64,000 bases of DNA from Flavobacterium silvaticum (GTDB lineage Bacteria > Bacteroidota > Bacteroidia > Flavobacteriales > Flavobacteriaceae), in the NCBI RefSeq assembly GCF_012911565.1, contig NZ_JAAMPU010000104.1, forward strand, positions 124,001 to 188,000, written 5' to 3'. Both the position numbers and the translations under genes were made by a program. The notes under the pieces are model-generated. The model had not been told where the DNA came from and made no database searches. It saw nothing but the letters and a program-made list of their open reading frames with translations. The stretch's first letter is position 1. The number at the start of each line of letters is the position of its first letter. Below are positions 7,453 to 17,463 of the stretch, piece after piece.

Positions 7453-10400
7453 CTATTGTTTGAGAAGTTTTTCTACTTTGCTTCCTTCGTCGGTAGTGAT
7501 TTTAAGGAAATAGATTCCGTTTGACCTCGAAGAAATATCAAGGATTGCAGTGTTGTTGGTTTCGAGACTGGTTTGCAACAGGCGACCTTGTATGTCATAA
7601 AGTTCAACAGATTTGATGACCGAAGTACTCTTGATATTCACGATTCCATTGGCCGGGTTCGGATAAACAGAGATGTTTTTGTCTTGTTCGAATTCGCCGG
7701 AATTTAAAGTCTGATAAGTTGTCCTGGCCAGTTCTGTGGCAATCGGCGCATTGTAGTCAAAGAAAATATCGGCTTTGTTTTCTACGTGGTCGCCTTCGCT
7801 GAGTGTTGCCAGTGTCTTGATTTTGAACAATACGTTTCCGTGTCCGCCAACTGGTGGATCGCCGGCAGCAGGGGCAAGATTGATGTTTTCAAACATGAAT
7901 TCGGCCACATTTCCACGAATGACTCCGCGAACCGGATGCGACGAATACAAAACCTGAAGCGTGCTGATGTCGAATTTGGTGGTGTCGATGCTGTCCCTTA
8001 CCACGACATTGACCGCTTCGGCCGTACCGAGATTCTCGAATTGGATGTTGTAATGCAGGTAGTTCCCAATTTCTGTCGGTGAAACGATATCGCCTTCCAG
8101 ACAGGTTTTTGCATTCGGGTCATATGAACCTACAACGGTTTGTGCCAGCGTAAATTGATTGTCCGCCGGAATCTCATCTGCTGAAACCGGAGTGACGGAT
8201 GCTGTGAAGTTGAGGATGTCGCCATTGTTGACCGCCGGTGTTTCAACAGGTGAATTCACGTTGAACAACAGGTCGATGCTTCGGTTTTCAAAAGGCATCA
8301 GGTTGACATAATCCCACGAAAGCATATTGGCAGCCGTACTGCTTATGGCCGGAAAGGCAGTAATCAAATCCAGAACAGAATCGTCGAATGTCAGGTTTAC
8401 GGTTCCGGAAAGCATCTGGTTTCCTTTGTTTTTGTAAATGATTTTATACGTGGCATCAAATCCCGGCCTGGCCCAATCGATAGGAACAAGGACTACTTCA
8501 ACATCACTATGTGTTCCGATGGCGGCGATACAGAAGTTCTGGACGGCCTGGTTGTTATTGTTATTCAGGAATGTAACTTCGGCAGAAGTCGGCGAGAAAT
8601 TGAACCATTGCTGGTTTTCCACATTAGGGAAAACGGTGTAGGTTCCGGCATTCGTAAAAAAGCCATATTCTCCATTGATGTTTGTGACTGTTGCTCCTGT
8701 GGTCACGCCGTCAGTAATGTCAAAACGGACAAATGGGTTCACTTCATCGGTAACATCACAACCATCATTATTGATGTCATAAATGGCAATGCCTTCAATC
8801 GTATTGAAATCTCCGCCGGGTGAAAACGTGCAATAGGAATTTGAAACCGTGGTGTTCATGCCAAGGTTATTCAATATGGTTTGGGTGCTTTCCAGTTCGT
8901 TGGTATCGGCACAAATGTATTGAAGGGTTGGATTACCGTTGAATGAGATTGAATCGTTGCGTCCGTTTTTCATAAAAAGAGTTGAAAGCAAATTGTCCGA
9001 TGTGTTCACCGTGACCAAATAGTGGCAGTTATTTATATCCAGGGTCGTCAATTGATTCTGGGCGCAAGTCAGGTTTTGCAGATTAGGCATATTGCTGACA
9101 TCCAATGCCGTGGTCTGCGTTCCGGCACAGCCCAAAAGAGTAAGGTTGCTTAAATAGGCCACATCAAGGTCTGGCAAAGAGTTGAACGAATAGTCCAAAA
9201 GCATCAAAGGCAGGTGATTGGTCAAATCAAGACTTGTCAGTTGGTTACTGCCGCAATACAAAAGAGTCAGGCCGTTCTGGGCCGAAATGTCCAGCGATGT
9301 CAATTGATTGTTCGCACAATTAAGCGATTCCAGATGAGTCAAATTCCCAACTTCCAGAACGGACAACTGGTTAAGGCTGCAATCCAGGGTTTTGAGGTTA
9401 TTCAGTGTAGATAAATCAAGACTTGTAAGTTGATTGGTGTGACAGCTTAGGGTTTCGAGACTTGTCAAACCGGCAACGTCCAAACTTGTTAAATCGTTGC
9501 CGCCGCAGGATAAAGACTTCAGGTTAGTAGAAAGCCCGCTCACATTTGAAAGCGTAAGCTGATTGAACGAATAATCAAGGGTTTCAAGACTCGTTAAATC
9601 GCTTAGGTTCAAAGTCGTCAGCTCATTATATGAGCAATTCAAAGATTTAAGATTAGTCAGGTTGAGTACATTGAGCGTAATCAAATGATTGTTGGCACAA
9701 ACCAAGGTCTCGAGGCTAGGCAGGTTTACCAGGTTCAGGTTCGACAGATAATTGTAATTGTAATCCAAGGTTTTAAGGCTGACCAAACCCGTCAGGTCAA
9801 GATTCGTAATCTGGTTATAAGAACAGGATAGATTTTCCAGATGGGCCAGATTACTTACATTGAGGCTCGTAAGATGCTGAAACGCACAATTCAGGTTTTT
9901 AAGATTGGTCAGGTTGTTTACGTTGAGAGCTGTTAGTGTTCCCAATCCGTTCGGCACACCATCGCAGTTAAGTGTTTCAAGACTGTCGAGTCCTGTAAGA
10001 TCGAGATTGGTGAACAGGCCGTAGGAACAATTCAGGGTTTTCAGGTTCGACAGTCCTGCGACATTCAGATTTTGCAAATATGCGTTCATCATGCCATCAG
10101 TTACATAGGCACCGGCACAGGCCAAATCTGTAAGATTGCTAAGGCTTGATACATCGAGATTCGTAATATGGTTCGCGGCACAATAAAGTTTCTCCAGGTT
10201 AGGCAGGTTCGACACATTTAAGGAGGTAATCAGATTGTACGAACAATCGAGTTCCTTAAGACTGCCCAGGTTGCTTAAGTTGAGCGAAGTCAATACACCA
10301 TAACTGCAATTCAGTCGCTGCAAATTTGGCAAATTGTTCAAATTTAGTGTTGTCAACTGACTTACGATGCCAGTCTGGCCATTTGGGTTTTGTCCGTTGT

Positions 10401-11388
10401 AGATTCCCATGACAGAGAAATCTTCAAGAGCCTGTAGATTGCTAAGGGTAACATTTGTGAGTTCTGCATTAGATCCACTATCCAATTGGGTCAGTAACGG
10501 AAGGCCGTCAATATTAAGCGTAACCAGTTTATTACCGGCGCAATTGATTTTTGTCAGATTGGACAAATTAGCCACATTCAGGTTTGCAATGTCGTTATAC
10601 GAACAATCCAGTTCACTCAGATTCGTAAGATTGCCAATAGCAAAACTGGTGAGTTTGTTGTGGCTGCAATTCAATTTGTTGACATTCGGGATTCCGTTTA
10701 GATTCAGCAGCTGGTTTTGAGAGCAATCGAGTTCTGTGAGGTAATCCAGGTCATTCACGTTCAGGTTCGTGATCGCGTTGGAGGAACAATTCAATTTTGT
10801 CAGTAACGGGGATCCGGACACATCAAGACTCGTCAGCATATTTCCCATTACGACCAGATGATCCAGATTCACAACGCCTGTGAGATTGATACTGTTGATG
10901 CTGGAAAAACTACAGCCAATTTGTGTCAGGTTGGCTAAGTTACTGAAATCCAAAGTCGATAAGTTGTTCAATGCAATAGCCTGAAAGCTGGTCAGGTTTG
11001 TGAGATTACTGATGTTAAGTGACGTAAGTTGTCCGGTTCCAAACAGGTTCAGCGTCTTTAAACTCGGCATGGGACTAAAGTTGAGGGTGACGATTTGATT
11101 GTTCTGGAACCTGAGTGTCTCAAGGTTGCTAAAACTTTCAAGGCCGGTGACATCGGTGATGGCATAGTGGTGCACGATGAGCAATTTCACGGCCTGGGCT
11201 TCACTAACCTGGATTTCACCGTCTCCATTGGCATCGATAGTCATCCATTCATCACTGAAATTTTGGGCCCATTGAACCGTTGGGCTAGCCTCAATCAGGT
11301 CTGCCTTGAAGTTGACATCCGGTATATTCACAATTTGTGCATTCGCCATCCCGGCAAACAGCAGTAAAAACAATAGTAATTTGTTCAT
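7453..11388 (-). CDS. giant secreted LRR protein with T9SS sorting domain (1311 aa)
   Basis: A signal peptide (residues 1-17, ANA-Q) is followed at ~residue 50 by an EF-hand-like loop DANGDGEIQVSE. Then come roughly three dozen leucine-rich repeats of about 21 residues (consensus L-x-x-L-x-C-S-x-N-x-L-T-x-L-N-V-S-N-L), to about residue 860. After a beta-rich linker there is a DUF7619-type domain (SYDPNAKTCLEGDI to the IFFDYNAPI region). The last ~75 residues form a type A T9SS C-terminal domain (SVYPNPANG to the final KLLKQ). It is probably exported by T9SS and attached to the outer surface or released; ligand binding or adhesion is inferred. It is last in a putative kinase-regulator-LRR-LRR operon, 40 nt after its 1043-residue paralogue. 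Confidence 0.88.
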   Translation of the reverse strand: MNKLLLFLLLFAGMANAQIVNIPDVNFKADLIEASPTVQWAQNFSDEWMTIDANGDGEIQVSEAQAVKLLIVHHYAITDVTGLESFSNLETLRFQNNQIVTLNFSPMPSLKTLNLFGTGQLTSLNISNLTNLTSFQAIALNNLSTLDFSNLANLTQIGCSFSSINSINLTGVVNLDHLVVMGNMLTSLDVSGSPLLTKLNCSSNAITNLNVNDLDYLTELDCSQNQLLNLNGIPNVNKLNCSHNKLTSFAIGNLTNLSELDCSYNDIANLNVANLSNLTKINCAGNKLVTLNIDGLPLLTQLDSGSNAELTNVTLSNLQALEDFSVMGIYNGQNPNGQTGIVSQLTTLNLNNLPNLQRLNCSYGVLTSLNLSNLGSLKELDCSYNLITSLNVSNLPNLEKLYCAANHITNLDVSSLSNLTDLACAGAYVTDGMMNAYLQNLNVAGLSNLKTLNCSYGLFTNLDLTGLDSLETLNCDGVPNGLGTLTALNVNNLTNLKNLNCAFQHLTSLNVSNLAHLENLSCSYNQITNLDLTGLVSLKTLDYNYNYLSNLNLVNLPSLETLVCANNHLITLNVLNLTNLKSLNCSYNELTTLNLSDLTSLETLDYSFNQLTLSNVSGLSTNLKSLSCGGNDLTSLDVAGLTSLETLSCHTNQLTSLDLSTLNNLKTLDCSLNQLSVLEVGNLTHLESLNCANNQLTSLDISAQNGLTLLYCGSNQLTSLDLTNHLPLMLLDYSFNSLPDLDVAYLSNLTLLGCAGTQTTALDVSNMPNLQNLTCAQNQLTTLDINNCHYLVTVNTSDNLLSTLFMKNGRNDSISFNGNPTLQYICADTNELESTQTILNNLGMNTTVSNSYCTFSPGGDFNTIEGIAIYDINNDGCDVTDEVNPFVRFDITDGVTTGATVTNINGEYGFFTNAGTYTVFPNVENQQWFNFSPTSAEVTFLNNNNNQAVQNFCIAAIGTHSDVEVVLVPIDWARPGFDATYKIIYKNKGNQMLSGTVNLTFDDSVLDLITAFPAISSTAANMLSWDYVNLMPFENRSIDLLFNVNSPVETPAVNNGDILNFTASVTPVSADEIPADNQFTLAQTVVGSYDPNAKTCLEGDIVSPTEIGNYLHYNIQFENLGTAEAVNVVVRDSIDTTKFDISTLQVLYSSHPVRGVIRGNVAEFMFENINLAPAAGDPPVGGHGNVLFKIKTLATLSEGDHVENKADIFFDYNAPIATELARTTYQTLNSGEFEQDKNISVYPNPANGIVNIKSTSVIKSVELYDIQGRLLQTSLETNNTAILDISSRSNGIYFLKITTDEGSKVEKLLKQ

Positions 11389-11428
11389 GATTTCTTTGGT
11401 TATGTTCGTTTTCAGATGATGATTTGGC

Positions 11429-14400
11429 TTATTCCTTAGCTACTTTTTTCACGGCACTTCCGGCAGTCGTATTGATCTTCATAAAATAAATGCCTGATGC
11501 ACGTTGTGAAAGATCCAGTTTCGTTTCGGTCGATGTTTCAAGCACGGTCTCGAGCAATCGGCCCTGAACATCGAATAATTGTACAGATTCTATGCGGTTT
11601 TCGCTTTTTACGGTCACCTTGTTTTTGGCAGGATTCGGATATATCGAAATACTTTCATCTTTTACAAAATCACCCGAACTCAACGTCCGGAAAACTGTCT
11701 CGGCATCATTCGTCCGGATTGGGAAATTGTAGTCGAAATAAATATCGGCGCGGCTCATGACAACATCTTCCTCAACCAGTGTATCAAGCGTCTTTAACTT
11801 GAACAGCACATTTCCGTGTCCGCCAACAGGTGGATTTCCGGCTGCCGGGGCAAGGTTGATATGTTCAAAAATGAATTCCACTTTATTGCCAGTAATTTTT
11901 GTATAAGCGTCATTCGATGTACTCATCAGCTGAAGCGAATCCATATCGAATTTCGAAGTGTCGATATCAACACGAACCACTACATTTTCAGCTTCGGCAG
12001 TTCCGAGGTTTTCAAAGTTGACAATATAATGCAGGTATTTCCCAATTGCCGATGGCGGAACTATTTCGCCTTCAAGACACGTGATGTCGTTCGGGTCATA
12101 GGATGCAACTACAATCTGGTCCAGCCCGAATTGGTTGTCCGTTGGAGTCAAATCTCCTGTAATTGGATTGATCGTCGAATCAAAATGAAGCACATCGCCC
12201 ATATTTACCGGAGAAGTTTCGAGGGGAGTATTTATGTTCATGACCACGAAGAAGCTTCGGTGTTCAAAGGGTAGCAAATCGCTGTAGTCCCAATTCAACA
12301 CGCCAGGCGCTTGCGAGGCAAGGGGCAAATCTGTCGAGACATAGTTCATTTTGTCTTCGGCATACTCAAAATTGATGTTTCCTGATTGCACCTGGTTACC
12401 TTTGTTACGGATGGTAATCTGATATAGTGCAACAAAACCCGGACGTGCCGGAACAATGGGTGCTATTACGATTTCAACGTCATTCTGGATGCCATTCGGG
12501 GTAATGCAGAAATCCTGGGTTGACGTATTGTTGTTGTTATCGGCAAAGGTTACCATAGGTGACATTGGGATATATGTATACAAATCTGGATTTTCCAGGT
12601 TCATCGCCAACCCGAACGTACCCGCGCCGGTGTAGAAATAGTATTGGCCTGTCGGAATTGAAAATGTCGAATAGGCTCCTTCGCCCGACATATCTATCCG
12701 CATAGCTGACTGGACTTCGTCTGATGCATCACAACCATTTCCATCAAGGTCAAAACGGATAGTTCCCGTAATCACGTTGTAACTGCCTCCGGGAGTAAAG
12801 GAGCAATAACTGTTACATGTCACCGAATCACTAAGGCCGGAGCTGGTAATGTCGGCATTGGTCGCAGCAACAGCTTCTTCATCCTGGCAGATGAATGTTA
12901 ATGATGGATTTCCGCCTAAGGCGATCGATTCACTGACCGCATTCTTCGCAAATATCTGGACAAGGTTAGGCATTTGGATGGCTGAAAGATATTGGAACTG
13001 ATGCAATGGCGAAACATCGATAGTTTCCAAAAAGCTCATGTCAACCATCAAGTTTTTCAGGTTAGGCACCGGAATCAAATCGAGTGATGTGAGCGGCACT
13101 GAAAAAAGGCCAAGGGTTTCAAGGTCATCACAACCTTCAAGCTGGATCGAATTGAGATTCGGACAATCACATTGCAAATCGGTAAGGCTCGAAAGGCCCG
13201 ATACATCGAGGGTTGAAATTGGGGGATTGGTTGGTTCAAGTGAACTCATCCCTATGTAAAAATATTCCATTGAGGCACACCCCTGGACATTGATGGTCTG
13301 GATCGACTCTGTCAGCAAATTCATTCCATGAAGCGATACACAATCTGACAGGTCAAGCGTAATCAGGTTGTACGGCGGATCGACATACTCAAGTCCCGGA
13401 CGGCCCGAAAGGTTAAGCGACGTCATATTGTCGGAACCTGTGACATCAACACTGTAAAGCCAGACCGATGTACCACTTAAATCCAAGTCTGGTAAAAGCG
13501 AATTCTTCAATTCGACGGTGCTCAGCAAATCGTCTCCGGTAAAATCAACAGAGGAAATGGGGTTATCATTGGCATTGAACAACTGAAAATTAGCAAGGTT
13601 CGACAAATCAAGGCTTGCCAGTTGGTTCGACTCGCAGAACAAGGATATAAGTTGTGGGCACTCACTTACATCCAAATCTGTCAACTGATTGTTGTTCACG
13701 TTTATGCTTTCCAGCAAGGGACAGCCTGACAAATGCAAAGAAACAAGATTGTGGTCGCTATAAAGAAACTGGACTATCGCCGTATGTGAGAAATCTACGT
13801 TCGCCAAAACCGGAAAATTATCAAGGGTTATAAAAGTGGCGTTAAAAAAGGGACAATCCGATGCATTGAAATTTTCCAGCGTAGGGTTGCCGCTTATATC
13901 CAAAGCCATAAGATTCGGCAAGTTAGAAATGTCAAGCGTAACGAAATTGTTATTCGTACACACAATACCGTTTAACGCAGTACAACCTGAAACATTGAGC
14001 AAAGTCAACGCATTGTTGTTCGCATACAGGTTTTGCAACAGGGCTTTTCCACTTACGTCAAGTGAAGTCAGTGCATTCTGGTTCGCTATAAAAGTGAGTA
14101 CATTATCACAACCCGGAGTTGCCAATGAAGCCAGCAACGGATTTTCAGTACACGAAATCTGTGTCAGTGCCGTCATTCCGGAAATGGTGACCGATGTAAG
14201 TGCCGGATTCTGGTAAAACTGTATTTGTTGCAGATTGGTCATTCCGGAAAGATTCGCCGTAGCAATTCCAGTAGCCTTAAAGTCAACTTGCGTCAGGTTG
14301 GCGAAGTTTTCGATCCCGGTCAAATCATCGACCAGATCGTATTCGATCCACAGCCTGGTTATCGCCGCCGCTTCCGAAAGTTGTATCTGTCCATCTGAAT

Positions 14401-14560
14401 TCGTATCGATACTGACAGCGACGTTTCCGGTAAAAGCGCGATTATTTGTCGCGTTCGCGCCGGCGAGATAACTGCGTAGGTCATTGTCGGCGAAACTAAT
14501 CGTCTGTCCGCTTGCCGAAAACGTCAGTGTAAGCACTAGGAAAAGTAAATATTTGTTCAT
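11429..14560 (-). CDS. giant secreted LRR protein with T9SS sorting domain (1043 aa)
   Basis: This paralogue of the 1311-residue neighbour has the same order of parts: signal peptide (to SASGQ), EF-hand-like loop DTNSDGQIQLSE near residue 52, an LRR array to about residue 580, a beta-rich linker, a DUF7619-type domain (SYDPNDITCLEGEI to IYFDYNFPI) and a type A T9SS tail (SIYPNPAKN to KKVAKE). The repeats are less regular than in the neighbour; many read L-D-V-S-G-C-P-x-L with variable spacing. That suggests divergence of the binding face while the C-terminal half stayed conserved. The start lies 27 nt after the LytTR regulator stop. Surface exposure is expected from the T9SS signal; the ligand is unknown. 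Confidence 0.87.
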   Translation of the reverse strand: MNKYLLFLVLTLTFSASGQTISFADNDLRSYLAGANATNNRAFTGNVAVSIDTNSDGQIQLSEAAAITRLWIEYDLVDDLTGIENFANLTQVDFKATGIATANLSGMTNLQQIQFYQNPALTSVTISGMTALTQISCTENPLLASLATPGCDNVLTFIANQNALTSLDVSGKALLQNLYANNNALTLLNVSGCTALNGIVCTNNNFVTLDISNLPNLMALDISGNPTLENFNASDCPFFNATFITLDNFPVLANVDFSHTAIVQFLYSDHNLVSLHLSGCPLLESINVNNNQLTDLDVSECPQLISLFCESNQLASLDLSNLANFQLFNANDNPISSVDFTGDDLLSTVELKNSLLPDLDLSGTSVWLYSVDVTGSDNMTSLNLSGRPGLEYVDPPYNLITLDLSDCVSLHGMNLLTESIQTINVQGCASMEYFYIGMSSLEPTNPPISTLDVSGLSSLTDLQCDCPNLNSIQLEGCDDLETLGLFSVPLTSLDLIPVPNLKNLMVDMSFLETIDVSPLHQFQYLSAIQMPNLVQIFAKNAVSESIALGGNPSLTFICQDEEAVAATNADITSSGLSDSVTCNSYCSFTPGGSYNVITGTIRFDLDGNGCDASDEVQSAMRIDMSGEGAYSTFSIPTGQYYFYTGAGTFGLAMNLENPDLYTYIPMSPMVTFADNNNNTSTQDFCITPNGIQNDVEIVIAPIVPARPGFVALYQITIRNKGNQVQSGNINFEYAEDKMNYVSTDLPLASQAPGVLNWDYSDLLPFEHRSFFVVMNINTPLETSPVNMGDVLHFDSTINPITGDLTPTDNQFGLDQIVVASYDPNDITCLEGEIVPPSAIGKYLHYIVNFENLGTAEAENVVVRVDIDTSKFDMDSLQLMSTSNDAYTKITGNKVEFIFEHINLAPAAGNPPVGGHGNVLFKLKTLDTLVEEDVVMSRADIYFDYNFPIRTNDAETVFRTLSSGDFVKDESISIYPNPAKNKVTVKSENRIESVQLFDVQGRLLETVLETSTETKLDLSQRASGIYFMKINTTAGSAVKKVAKE

Positions 14561-14587
14561 GGTTCTTGATTTCTGGGTGATTCTCGG

Positions 14588-15346
14588 TTATAGCGTTCTG
14601 ATTAGTTCCTGTAATTTCTCTTTTTTGCTCTGTGCAATCGGTATGTTCGAATTATCGGCCATGATTACATAGCCTCCGTCATTCTTGATGTATGATTTCA
14701 GATAAGAAAGGTTGATCAGGTGTGACTGGTGGATGCGCTCAAAACCGTGTTCCGTCAGCAGTTCCTCATATTCCTTAAGCGTCCGCGAAATCAGTACGGG
14801 CTTATGGTTCTTGATATAGAACTGGGTGTAATTGACTTTTGCCTCGCACCGGATGATATCCGCCACCTCGAACAAATGCACACCATCACTCGTAGACAAT
14901 GCAATGCGTTTGAAATTGTCCACTTTTTTGCGGATGTTCTCCAACAACAAATCGATATTATCAAACGAAGGATTTTTGGAAGCGACCTGTTTGATGCGTT
15001 CAATAGTATTTTGCAATTCTTCCGGATCCACAGGTTTGAGGATAAAATCGAGTGCCGAAAACTTGAACGCTTTCACCGCGTATTGCTCGTGTGCGGTGAT
15101 AAAGACAATGTGTGCGTTGATCTTTCCTTTTTCCTTGAGCTTTTCGAGGATGTCGAAACCGGTCCCGTCATTCAAATGGATATCGAGGAAAATTACTTGA
15201 GGACGAAGCTTTTCAATGGCCGCAATACCAGTCTTTACGCTTTCGGCTTCCCCAATGATCGCGATATCGTTGGTGTAGCGTTCGAGCAGCGCTTTTAGGC
15301 CTTTGCGCAGGTGTTTGTCGTCGTCTATTAAAATGGCTGTAATCAT
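14588..15346 (-). CDS. LytTR-family response regulator
   Basis: The 252-residue protein has a receiver domain (residues ~1-120) with the acidic cluster D8-D10, phosphoacceptor D55 (FLDIHL), T84 and K104 (LKP). A LytTR DNA-binding domain covers ~150-250 (for example LISRTLKEYEELL, HQSHLINLSYLKSY). It is the AlgR/LytR class and would act as a cytoplasmic transcription factor. The gene starts 8 nt after the stop of the LytS-type kinase, its obvious partner, and is followed 27 nt later by the first LRR gene. Its targets probably include the operon it sits in, but that is inference. Confidence 0.93.
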   Translation of the reverse strand: MITAILIDDDKHLRKGLKALLERYTNDIAIIGEAESVKTGIAAIEKLRPQVIFLDIHLNDGTGFDILEKLKEKGKINAHIVFITAHEQYAVKAFKFSALDFILKPVDPEELQNTIERIKQVASKNPSFDNIDLLLENIRKKVDNFKRIALSTSDGVHLFEVADIIRCEAKVNYTQFYIKNHKPVLISRTLKEYEELLTEHGFERIHQSHLINLSYLKSYIKNDGGYVIMADNSNIPIAQSKKEKLQELIRTL

Positions 15347-15354
15347 ATTGGGGC

Positions 15355-17286
15355 TTATTGTATGTATTGGACAGGGAGTTTGAGGCTGACTTTTGTGCCG
15401 TTTTCACCAAAGGCACTTCGGTCTGTAATTTCTATATTGGCAGCTCTTGATGTGGCCGATTCCATGATTTCAAGCCGTTTGCGTGTAATCTGCAGCGCCA
15501 TCGATTTGTGTGCGGTGACCGAATTCTGGCGTAATTCCTTTGATTTTTCAATCCCGATTCCATCGTCGGTTATCGTACAGATCAGCTGATCGTTTTCGAC
15601 ATCAAAATACACATCCACCTTTCCGCCGGTTTCTTTGGGGACGATGCCGTGAAGGATGGCATTTTCAACAAATGGCTGGATCAAAAGCGGCGGCAATCCC
15701 ATATTGAATTCAACGTTGTCACTCGCGCTTATGGTGAATTTGAAAATGTTGTGGAACCGCAGTTGTTCGAGTTCGAGGTAATTCTGCAGGCTTTCGATTT
15801 CCTTGTCTATCGGAATCAGTGAATCTTTTGAATATTCCAAAGTCAGCCGCATCAGTTTGGAGAATTTTGACAGGTATTTGAGTGCCGAATCTGTCCCATT
15901 CTGCACAATGAAACTCGAAATCGAGCTCAGGCAGTTGAAAACGAAATGCGGGTTCATTTGTAAATGCAGTGCTTTCTGTTCGTATTCGGCGACTTCTTTC
16001 TGGAGCGTCAGCCGTTTTTTTACTTGCATCCGGTTATACAAAACCAGTATCAAACCGAGCAATAACAAAGTGCCAAAAATCCCAAAAAGCAACAATTGCG
16101 TGTGGCGTTTGTTCTGTTCTTCAAGCAACGCTTCTTTCTTTTTGTACTCAAAGTTCATCTCGGTCTGGGCGAACTTTTTGGCGTTTTCCATTTTGGCGAT
16201 GCTGTCGCGGCCAGAAACGTAATTTTTGTAGTGAAGCAATGCTTTGTCCGGCGAATTCAATGCGGTATAAATTTCACTCAGCAATTGCTCCGAATGGAAT
16301 CCTTGGTCGAGCGAACCGATTTCATTCGCATAGGCAAGCGATTTTTCGGTCAAAGGCAAAGCGGCACTAAAATTTTTCTGGTCGAAAGCCAGTTGCCCGA
16401 GTTTGTACAACGCCAGTGATGCCCCGAATTTATTCTGCATTTTCTCGTACATTCCGAGTGATTCGGTGTATGATTTTTCGGCTTCCCCAAACTGCTTTTC
16501 GCGTTTGTAATAATCACCCAAGTAATTCTTGAGCAACGCAAAACCGCGCAGGTTGTCGCCTTTTTCGAATTGTTTTTTGGCGAGGATGTAGCTTTCAAGT
16601 GCTTTCTGATCCTGATTCTGCTCAAAGTAAATAGCCCCAATGTTGGTGTACGTTACGGCCGCTGCCTGCTCGCCATTTTCCAGTTGAATTTTGAGTGCTT
16701 TGTTGAGGTATTCGAGTGCTTTTGGATAATTGACCTGGGATTTATAAACGATTCCAATGTTGTTGTACGCCTTTGAAATAAAGTTTTTGTTGTCGATTTC
16801 CACATACAGTTTCAGGGCTTTCTGGTACATTTCAAGCGCCATGAAATAATTGCTCTGTTCCGAATAGACGACTCCGCCGCTTGCGTAAGACCGGGCGAGT
16901 CCTTTTTTTAATGTAGCGTTAGTGTCATCGGCGGCCAGTAATTTATGGTAAAGCGCCTGGGCCTTTGAAAATTCAACAAGGGCCGGTTTGTATTTTCCGA
17001 GGATGATAAGGGAATTCCCGGTGTTCAGGAATGATTCGGCAATACCTTCTTCAAAATTGATTTTACGTGAAAAGGCAAGCGCGACCGATGCATAATAGGC
17101 AGTGGAATCCGGATTGCTTTCACGGAACTGGTTCGAAATCTTATTGTAAAGATTCGCTTTTGCCGTATCCGATTTTACAACCGGCAGCAGGCGTTTGAGG
17201 CTGTCTGTCTGGGCTGTTTGCGCATTGCATATCGGCGGGAACAAAAAAGCCAATGCAAGTGTCAGGTTATATAGGTTACTTTTCAA
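15355..17286 (-). CDS. TPR-containing LytS-type sensor histidine kinase
   Basis: The 643-residue protein begins with a signal peptide (ending ICNAQ), then about eight TPR units (residues ~40-370, for example KALEYLNKALKIQLENG) predicted to be periplasmic. A short coiled coil and one membrane helix (~residues 394-416) follow. Next comes a His_kinase domain with H447 in LQMNPHFVFN and an ATPase domain with PFVENAILHG and DDGIGI. This is the histidine kinase family paired with LytTR regulators. The TPR sensor suggests a protein or peptide signal. The gene begins the putative operon with the regulator and two LRR genes. A TATATTTG box lies at 17313-17320. Confidence 0.92.
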   Translation of the reverse strand: MKSNLYNLTLALAFLFPPICNAQTAQTDSLKRLLPVVKSDTAKANLYNKISNQFRESNPDSTAYYASVALAFSRKINFEEGIAESFLNTGNSLIILGKYKPALVEFSKAQALYHKLLAADDTNATLKKGLARSYASGGVVYSEQSNYFMALEMYQKALKLYVEIDNKNFISKAYNNIGIVYKSQVNYPKALEYLNKALKIQLENGEQAAAVTYTNIGAIYFEQNQDQKALESYILAKKQFEKGDNLRGFALLKNYLGDYYKREKQFGEAEKSYTESLGMYEKMQNKFGASLALYKLGQLAFDQKNFSAALPLTEKSLAYANEIGSLDQGFHSEQLLSEIYTALNSPDKALLHYKNYVSGRDSIAKMENAKKFAQTEMNFEYKKKEALLEEQNKRHTQLLLFGIFGTLLLLGLILVLYNRMQVKKRLTLQKEVAEYEQKALHLQMNPHFVFNCLSSISSFIVQNGTDSALKYLSKFSKLMRLTLEYSKDSLIPIDKEIESLQNYLELEQLRFHNIFKFTISASDNVEFNMGLPPLLIQPFVENAILHGIVPKETGGKVDVYFDVENDQLICTITDDGIGIEKSKELRQNSVTAHKSMALQITRKRLEIMESATSRAANIEITDRSAFGENGTKVSLKLPVQYIQ

Positions 17287-17312
17287 AATAGGTCGGATAG
17301 GTTTTCTGGAAA

Positions 17313-17320
17313 CAAATATA
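17313..17320 (-). promoter_or_regulatory. -7 box (TATATTTG) for the kinase-regulator-LRR operon
   Basis: The minus strand reads TATATTTG, an exact TAnnTTTG match 26 nt upstream of the kinase ATG. No TTG is seen at the usual -33 spacing, so activation by a regulator is possible. Confidence 0.5.
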
Positions 17321-17412
17321 GGTGAAGCTGCCGCTGTATGTAAACCGACTTATTATTCCGTGGTTTTGGCTTATTATTTCATCTGTGCTTTTTTTGGCTT
17401 CGGGATAGGGAA

Positions 17413-17442
17413 ACAAAAAAGCCCGGAATTTCTCCCAGGCCT
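17413..17442 (-). terminator. terminator of the giant PA14/Ig protein gene
   Basis: On the minus strand AGGCCTGG (17442-17435) pairs with CCGGGCTT (17426-17419), an 8-bp stem with two G-U pairs, followed by T-rich sequence. It separates the giant gene from the kinase operon. Confidence 0.7.
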
Positions 17443-17463
17443 AATTGCTCTCACAAAATATTT

